This document shows, one piece after another, positions 18,742 through 22,065 of a DNA stretch of 22,065 bases (position 1 is its first letter; each line of letters opens with the position of its first letter). The notes under the pieces are model-generated. The model was given only the letters and a program-made list of their open reading frames with translations. It searched no databases and was not told the DNA's origin. The DNA comes from Chara braunii (lineage: Eukaryota > Streptophyta > Charophyceae > Charales > Characeae). The stretch is from contig BFEA01000679.1 of NCBI GenBank assembly GCA_003427395.1, forward strand, positions 714,484 through 736,548, written 5' to 3'. The translations under genes were made by a program, and so were the position numbers.

Positions 18742-20688
18742 ATGTCAGTGACATCAAATCCATTCGCCAGTCATGCGCTCATTCCTAAAATCGCCGTTGG
18801 CGGGAAAAGGGAACCGGGGCGTGGCGGTCATATGGTGCTTGACTCGGTTGCGATGGAGGTCAAGTCGGGGTCTGAACGAGTGGTGAACTCCCCTGGTCGA
18901 GGACAAGAGGTGAAGGCACCCGCGATCTTCCCCAGGAGAAGTGCAAGGCTGGATTGCTCTAGAAGTCAAGGAGACGAGAAGGCCTGTCGTACTGACGTCG
19001 GCTCTTGGGGGCCCAAGACGGAGGCGACAGATCGGACCACCGGAGATGTGGAGAGCAGGAGAACGTGGAAGCAGGCCGACTCTAGCACCAGCGGTGGTGG
19101 TGCTCGTGATGGCGACGATGATGGGCAAGCTCGATTCGATGTTGACGTCAACGACAATGGATTGGAAAGAAGCAAGAGGCCAAGACGAGGCATGTCTGTG
19201 CCTGCCACCCGGCTATCAGCGCCCCATGGTGGAGGAAGAGAGCCACTGCAGCTCTGTCATCTGACTTCGGAATTGGCGGAGAACCAACCCGGTCAAACTG
19301 GGAATGAATCGGGTCAAACCGGGAAGGAATTGGGTCAAACTGGGAAGGAATCAGGTCAAACTGGGAACGAATCGGGTCAAACTGGGAACCAATCGGGTCA
19401 AACTAGGAACAACCGACCCAAGAACGGGCCAGGAAGTGCGGCTGGAAAGGGGAATGCGGCGTCCATGGTGGCCGGGTTGAATCCAGCGACAGACAGAAAG
19501 GCTCTGCGAAGTTGCCGAGGATTATGTGGGAGAGAGGTGGGTGTAAGATCCGGAGAGAGTGCCCGGTTGACTGTCAGAGAAAATCATGGTGCAATGCCAG
19601 AGGAGGTGGTGGGAGCAGCTGCAGCACCGGTGGCCGTCTCACAGAATGAGTTGAAGTCAGAGTTATCAGACATAAGAAAAGAGGTAAGATCAGCGAAGTC
19701 AAAGTCAAGCTTGCAAAGAGTGACTGGGGTGTCAGCAAAGTCAAGTTCACAGTCAAAGTCAAACTTGCAAAGAGCGACTGAGTTGTCAGCGAAGTCAAGG
19801 TCAAAATTTAAGCAAACGGCAGAGCCAGAGTTAAAAGAAGGTACGGCATTGTCGCAATCAAAAAACGTGAAGTCAAAGTCAAAGTCAGAGTCCGACTATG
19901 ACTGTGACTTTGGAAAGAAAGCCATTGGCTTGAAAGCCCCCAAGCGGAATGTGAACAAGCAGTGGCATTGTCCTTCAAATGAGCGCAGTAGTAGCATGGC
20001 TGAGTCATCTGCCACGCCGTCAACAATAAGGATAACACCATCGTCATCTGTATATTCTGGACTGGTGCTGAATTGCCTGAGTAGCAGCTCGATTCTTCCT
20101 CCAGAGTTCTATGAGGTAGATTCACTGGAATTGGCTCCGAAACTTCTTGGTAAGCTCCTTAGAAGAGATGAAGTTGTTCTACGCATCACAGAGGTGGAGG
20201 CCTACAGGCCAGGAGACACTGCATGCCACGGCAGGTTTGGATGCACACAGCGAACTGCTCCTCTTTTTGGAAAGGCAGGACACGCGTACGTCTTTCTTTG
20301 CTATGGAGTTCACAACATGTTGAATGTAGTTGCAGATGCTGTTGGTGTTGGTTCTGCTGTCCTCATTCGTTCCTGCGAGCCTGTTGAAGGGTTGACAACC
20401 ATCCAATCTCGGCGCGGAATGAGCTCGGACAAAGCGGTCTTGCTAGCAGGACCAGGGAAAATCGGAGCAGCACTTGGATTGACCGTGGAATGGTCCTTCC
20501 ATCCTCTCTACGAGCCGGGAGGATTGGAGCTCTGGGATGCTCCCCCCCCTCCAGGTATTTTGACAGGTCCACGTGTCGGAATCAATTATGCGACGCCGGA
20601 GCATGTAATGGCCCCCTGGAGGTTTGCCACAGCTGGCACTGCTTGGGTCAGCCAACCCAGGAAAGGGCTTACGCCTCGGAATCAATGA
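18742..20688 (+). CDS. 3-methyladenine (alkylpurine) DNA glycosylase with long N-terminal extension
   Basis: The last ~195 residues are a full alkyladenine DNA glycosylase (AAG/MPG family), closest by eye to plant proteins. The enzyme removes alkylated and deaminated purines from DNA in the nucleus, starting base excision repair. Domain residues 454-640: LELAPKLLGKLLRR; ITEVEAYRPGD with catalytic Glu486 and intercalating Tyr488; ACHGR with His496; YGVHNMLN with Asn528; VLIRSCEP with Arg543; GPGKIGAALGL; GPRVGINYA. The expected active-site residues are all present. Residues 1-453 are an unusual low-complexity, probably disordered extension with Arg/Lys-rich patches, six 7-residue SGQTGNE-like repeats (about 184-225) and SAKSKS-type repeats (about 318-355). 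ATG 18742 is the first Met after an in-frame TGA at 18685. Met419 (19996) is an alternative start giving 230 residues, nearer the usual plant length. No intron interrupts the frame. Domain identity is near certain; the start is not. Confidence 0.93.
   Translation: MSVTSNPFASHALIPKIAVGGKREPGRGGHMVLDSVAMEVKSGSERVVNSPGRGQEVKAPAIFPRRSARLDCSRSQGDEKACRTDVGSWGPKTEATDRTTGDVESRRTWKQADSSTSGGGARDGDDDGQARFDVDVNDNGLERSKRPRRGMSVPATRLSAPHGGGREPLQLCHLTSELAENQPGQTGNESGQTGKELGQTGKESGQTGNESGQTGNQSGQTRNNRPKNGPGSAAGKGNAASMVAGLNPATDRKALRSCRGLCGREVGVRSGESARLTVRENHGAMPEEVVGAAAAPVAVSQNELKSELSDIRKEVRSAKSKSSLQRVTGVSAKSSSQSKSNLQRATELSAKSRSKFKQTAEPELKEGTALSQSKNVKSKSKSESDYDCDFGKKAIGLKAPKRNVNKQWHCPSNERSSSMAESSATPSTIRITPSSSVYSGLVLNCLSSSSILPPEFYEVDSLELAPKLLGKLLRRDEVVLRITEVEAYRPGDTACHGRFGCTQRTAPLFGKAGHAYVFLCYGVHNMLNVVADAVGVGSAVLIRSCEPVEGLTTIQSRRGMSSDKAVLLAGPGKIGAALGLTVEWSFHPLYEPGGLELWDAPPPPGILTGPRVGINYATPEHVMAPWRFATAGTAWVSQPRKGLTPRNQ
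19291..19416 (+). repeat. 21-bp tandem repeat, six units, coding
   Basis: Six 21-bp units beginning GGTCAAACTGGGAA (or one-base variants) lie head to tail and in frame. They encode SGQTGNE/SGQTGKE-like heptapeptides in the glycosylase extension. Because 21 is a multiple of three, copy-number change would keep the frame. Confidence 0.97.
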
Positions 20689-20749
20689 ATAAGGGGGGGC
20701 ACATCTGAACTCTTTTTTAAGTATGTACATCGTCAATGTTGTTGACTCC
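20689..20749 (+). other. Region just after the glycosylase stop
   Basis: AATAAG occurs a few bases after the stop, but no convincing polyadenylation signal was identified before the pyrimidine tract. Confidence 0.3.
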
Positions 20750-21330
20750 TTGCCTTTAGAAAGTCCGGGCTCTCTTGCTTCTCTTCCTTCTCTTCCTCCT
20801 CTTCCTCCTCTTCCTCCTGCTCCGGCTCTGGCTCTTCTAGCTCCTCCTCCTCCACCTCCTCCTCCTCCTTCTCCTGCTCCTCCTCCTGCTTTTCTTCATC
20901 CCTCTCCTCGCTTCCCCATGCTCCTCGTTATGCACCTACTCATGCTCTGGCTCCTCCTCTCCCCCTTCGTCCTCGTGTTTCTTTTCGTTCCGTCTTCTTC
21001 CTGATCTTGTTCCTTGTCTTCTTCACCCCCCTCCTCGCCTCCCCGTGCTCCTTATGCACCTACTCATGCTCTGGCTCTTCCTCTTCCTCTTCGTCCTAAT
21101 CGTCCTCTTCTTCCCGTCTTCTTCGTGATCTTGTTCCTTGTCTTGTTCCTTGTCTTCTTCCTCGTCTTTTTCTTTGTCTTCTTCGTCGTCTTATTTGTTC
21201 CTCCTCTGGATCGTCATATCATCATGATTGTCGTCACCATCATCATCCTTGTCCTCTTATTCTCAGTCTCCTCCTCCTCCTCCTCCTCCTTGTCCTTCCT
21301 ATCCTGGTTCTTCTCTGTTTATGTGATTCT
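20750..21330. repeat. Polypyrimidine low-complexity tract with internal duplication
   Basis: The plus strand is almost continuous CTC/TTC/CTT sequence. Inside it a block holding CATGCTCCTCGTTATGCACC and GCACCTACTCATGCTCTGGC (from about 20900) recurs in diverged form from about 21030. Both copies end near CTTGTTCCTTGTCTTCTTC, so about 126 bp is duplicated. Open frames here are compositional artefacts. Confidence 0.9.
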
Positions 21331-21610
21331 GCTGTAGGTTTTGGATAGACTGCACAAGCATGGTGTTTTCCTTTCCTTGACTTGCGGGCTTACTGTGTTT
21401 AAGTTCCCTGTCGATTATGCGTATGACGTCGGAGAAGTATGGCACACCGCTCTACACCATAAGCCTCACATGATGTGAGCATGGATTGTCGAGTTGGTCA
21501 CAGTTTGACGGAGTTGCATGTCTAAGGATATCTATGGTTGTTCGCTATTTTGCTTATGTTCCTGTAGAATCTCTACTTGCTATAACAACAACATGGCCAT
21601 AACCGTATGA

Positions 21611-21674
21611 GCAACAGCAGCAGCAGCAGCAGCAGCAATAGGAGGAGGAGGAAGAGGAGGAGGAGGAGGAGGAC
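21611..21674 (+). repeat. (CAG)n followed by (GGA)n
   Basis: About eight CAG units at 21613-21636 are followed by GGA/AGG units to about 21674. Confidence 0.95.
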
Positions 21675-21864
21675 GGAGTTGGTCATCATCTGTATGACTT
21701 GTTGGATTATCAGTTGGGAGCGTTTGGCAAGGGCTCTGTTGATACCAACATGATTCCCTGGTCAAGGGCCGAAGAAGAGAAGAGCAGCAGAAGGAAAGGT
21801 GTTGTAATCTATTGCCGGGATTCAACAAGCATGAAACAGTTTTCACCTTTGGCAGTAGCCGATG

Positions 21865-22025
21865 CAGATCCCAGGGGTCGATCCCTTGACCTCAGCTTAC
21901 CTGTGTACAGTATCTGCACAGTTCCCTGGAGTTGAACCCGTGACCTGCACGATAGCCAGTGGTAAGTAGGTCGCCATAGGTTGTAGGCTGTAGGGAGATT
22001 CGAACTGTAGACCTGTAAGGTAGGA
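21865..22025 (-). repeat. Three tRNA-3'-half-like modules in series
   Basis: On the plus strand, reverse-complement B-box-like sequences lie near 21879 (TCGATCCCTTGACCT), 21931 (GTTGAACCCGTGACCT) and 21999 (TTCGAACTGTAGACCT). In each, GACCT follows the box at the same 3-base distance, the usual layout of a tRNA variable-loop/T-arm read backwards. Spacings are about 53 and 68 bp. No complete cloverleaf was found, so a tandem or composite SINE relic is more likely than tRNA genes. The window ends just beyond, so the element may be cut off. Confidence 0.55.
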
Positions 22026-22065
22026 GTCCAAGTAGAGTCCAGAGGCCTAGCTTTAGTCCTTCTAG

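Noticed and set aside
18754-19208. Minus-strand open frames opposite the glycosylase extension
   Set aside because: They are shadows of the plus-strand frame without motifs.
19291-19416. CRISPR-like direct repeats
   Set aside because: The 21-bp units are contiguous with no spacers, lie inside a coding frame, and the context is eukaryotic.
20723-21337. Open frames encoding Pro/Leu/Phe-rich peptides downstream of the glycosylase
   Set aside because: They are compositional artefacts of a polypyrimidine tract.

Overview
This is a eukaryotic nuclear window, most probably from the green plant lineage. It is dominated by repeats. There is one convincing host gene, a plant-type 3-methyladenine DNA glycosylase at 18742-20688. 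There is also one nearly full-length but decayed non-LTR retrotransposon (LINE) at about 6.3-13.9 kb, whose layout (ORF1; ORF2 with APE endonuclease, reverse transcriptase and a zf-RVT zinc motif) is typical of plant L1-clade elements. Dense microsatellites, two unresolved bases (N) next to homopolymer or dinucleotide tracts, and the plant-like glycosylase fit a large repeat-rich genome. A charophyte alga such as Chara would fit, but that species guess is inference only.

Layout. 1-280: nothing recognised. About 284-1221: diverged short tandem units, many ending in a splice-donor-like GTAAGT. About 1240-2050: a decayed satellite with a period near 180 bp. 2050-4230: mostly featureless, with a hairpin at 3664-3686 that resembles a Helitron 3' end. 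4235-4348: a 56-bp tandem duplication. 4541-4752: a long (CT)n(CA)n tract containing an N. 5264-5335: a tRNA-derived SINE-like segment on the minus strand. 5637-5774: a 70-bp tandem duplication.

6369-13925: the LINE. ORF1 (from 6369 or 6426 to between 8731 and 9015) is broken by stops and frameshifts. ORF2 (8993-13231) is broken by several stops and frameshifts but keeps recognisable endonuclease, RT and zinc-finger motifs. An untranslated 3' region ends in a (TTA)n/T tract.

13926-18741: low-complexity DNA holding a 33-bp perfect duplication, a tRNA-like segment, (GA)n, (TG)n and (CT)n tracts, an ACGGAA-type repeat, a 12-bp perfect hairpin, and an 81-bp tandem duplication with an internal inverted repeat. 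No gene is supportable here. 18742-20688: the DNA glycosylase, one uninterrupted reading frame with a roughly 450-residue low-complexity N-terminal extension. 20750-21330: a long polypyrimidine tract containing a roughly 126-bp duplication. 21610-21674: CAG and GGA repeats. 21865-22025: three tRNA-3'-half-like modules in a row.

The genes do not form a pathway. The glycosylase is a housekeeping base-excision-repair gene sitting beside transposon debris. I found no convincing new multi-gene system. The most unusual items are the long repetitive extension on the glycosylase, the decayed ~180-bp satellite, the GTAAGT-bearing array and the triplicated tRNA-like modules.
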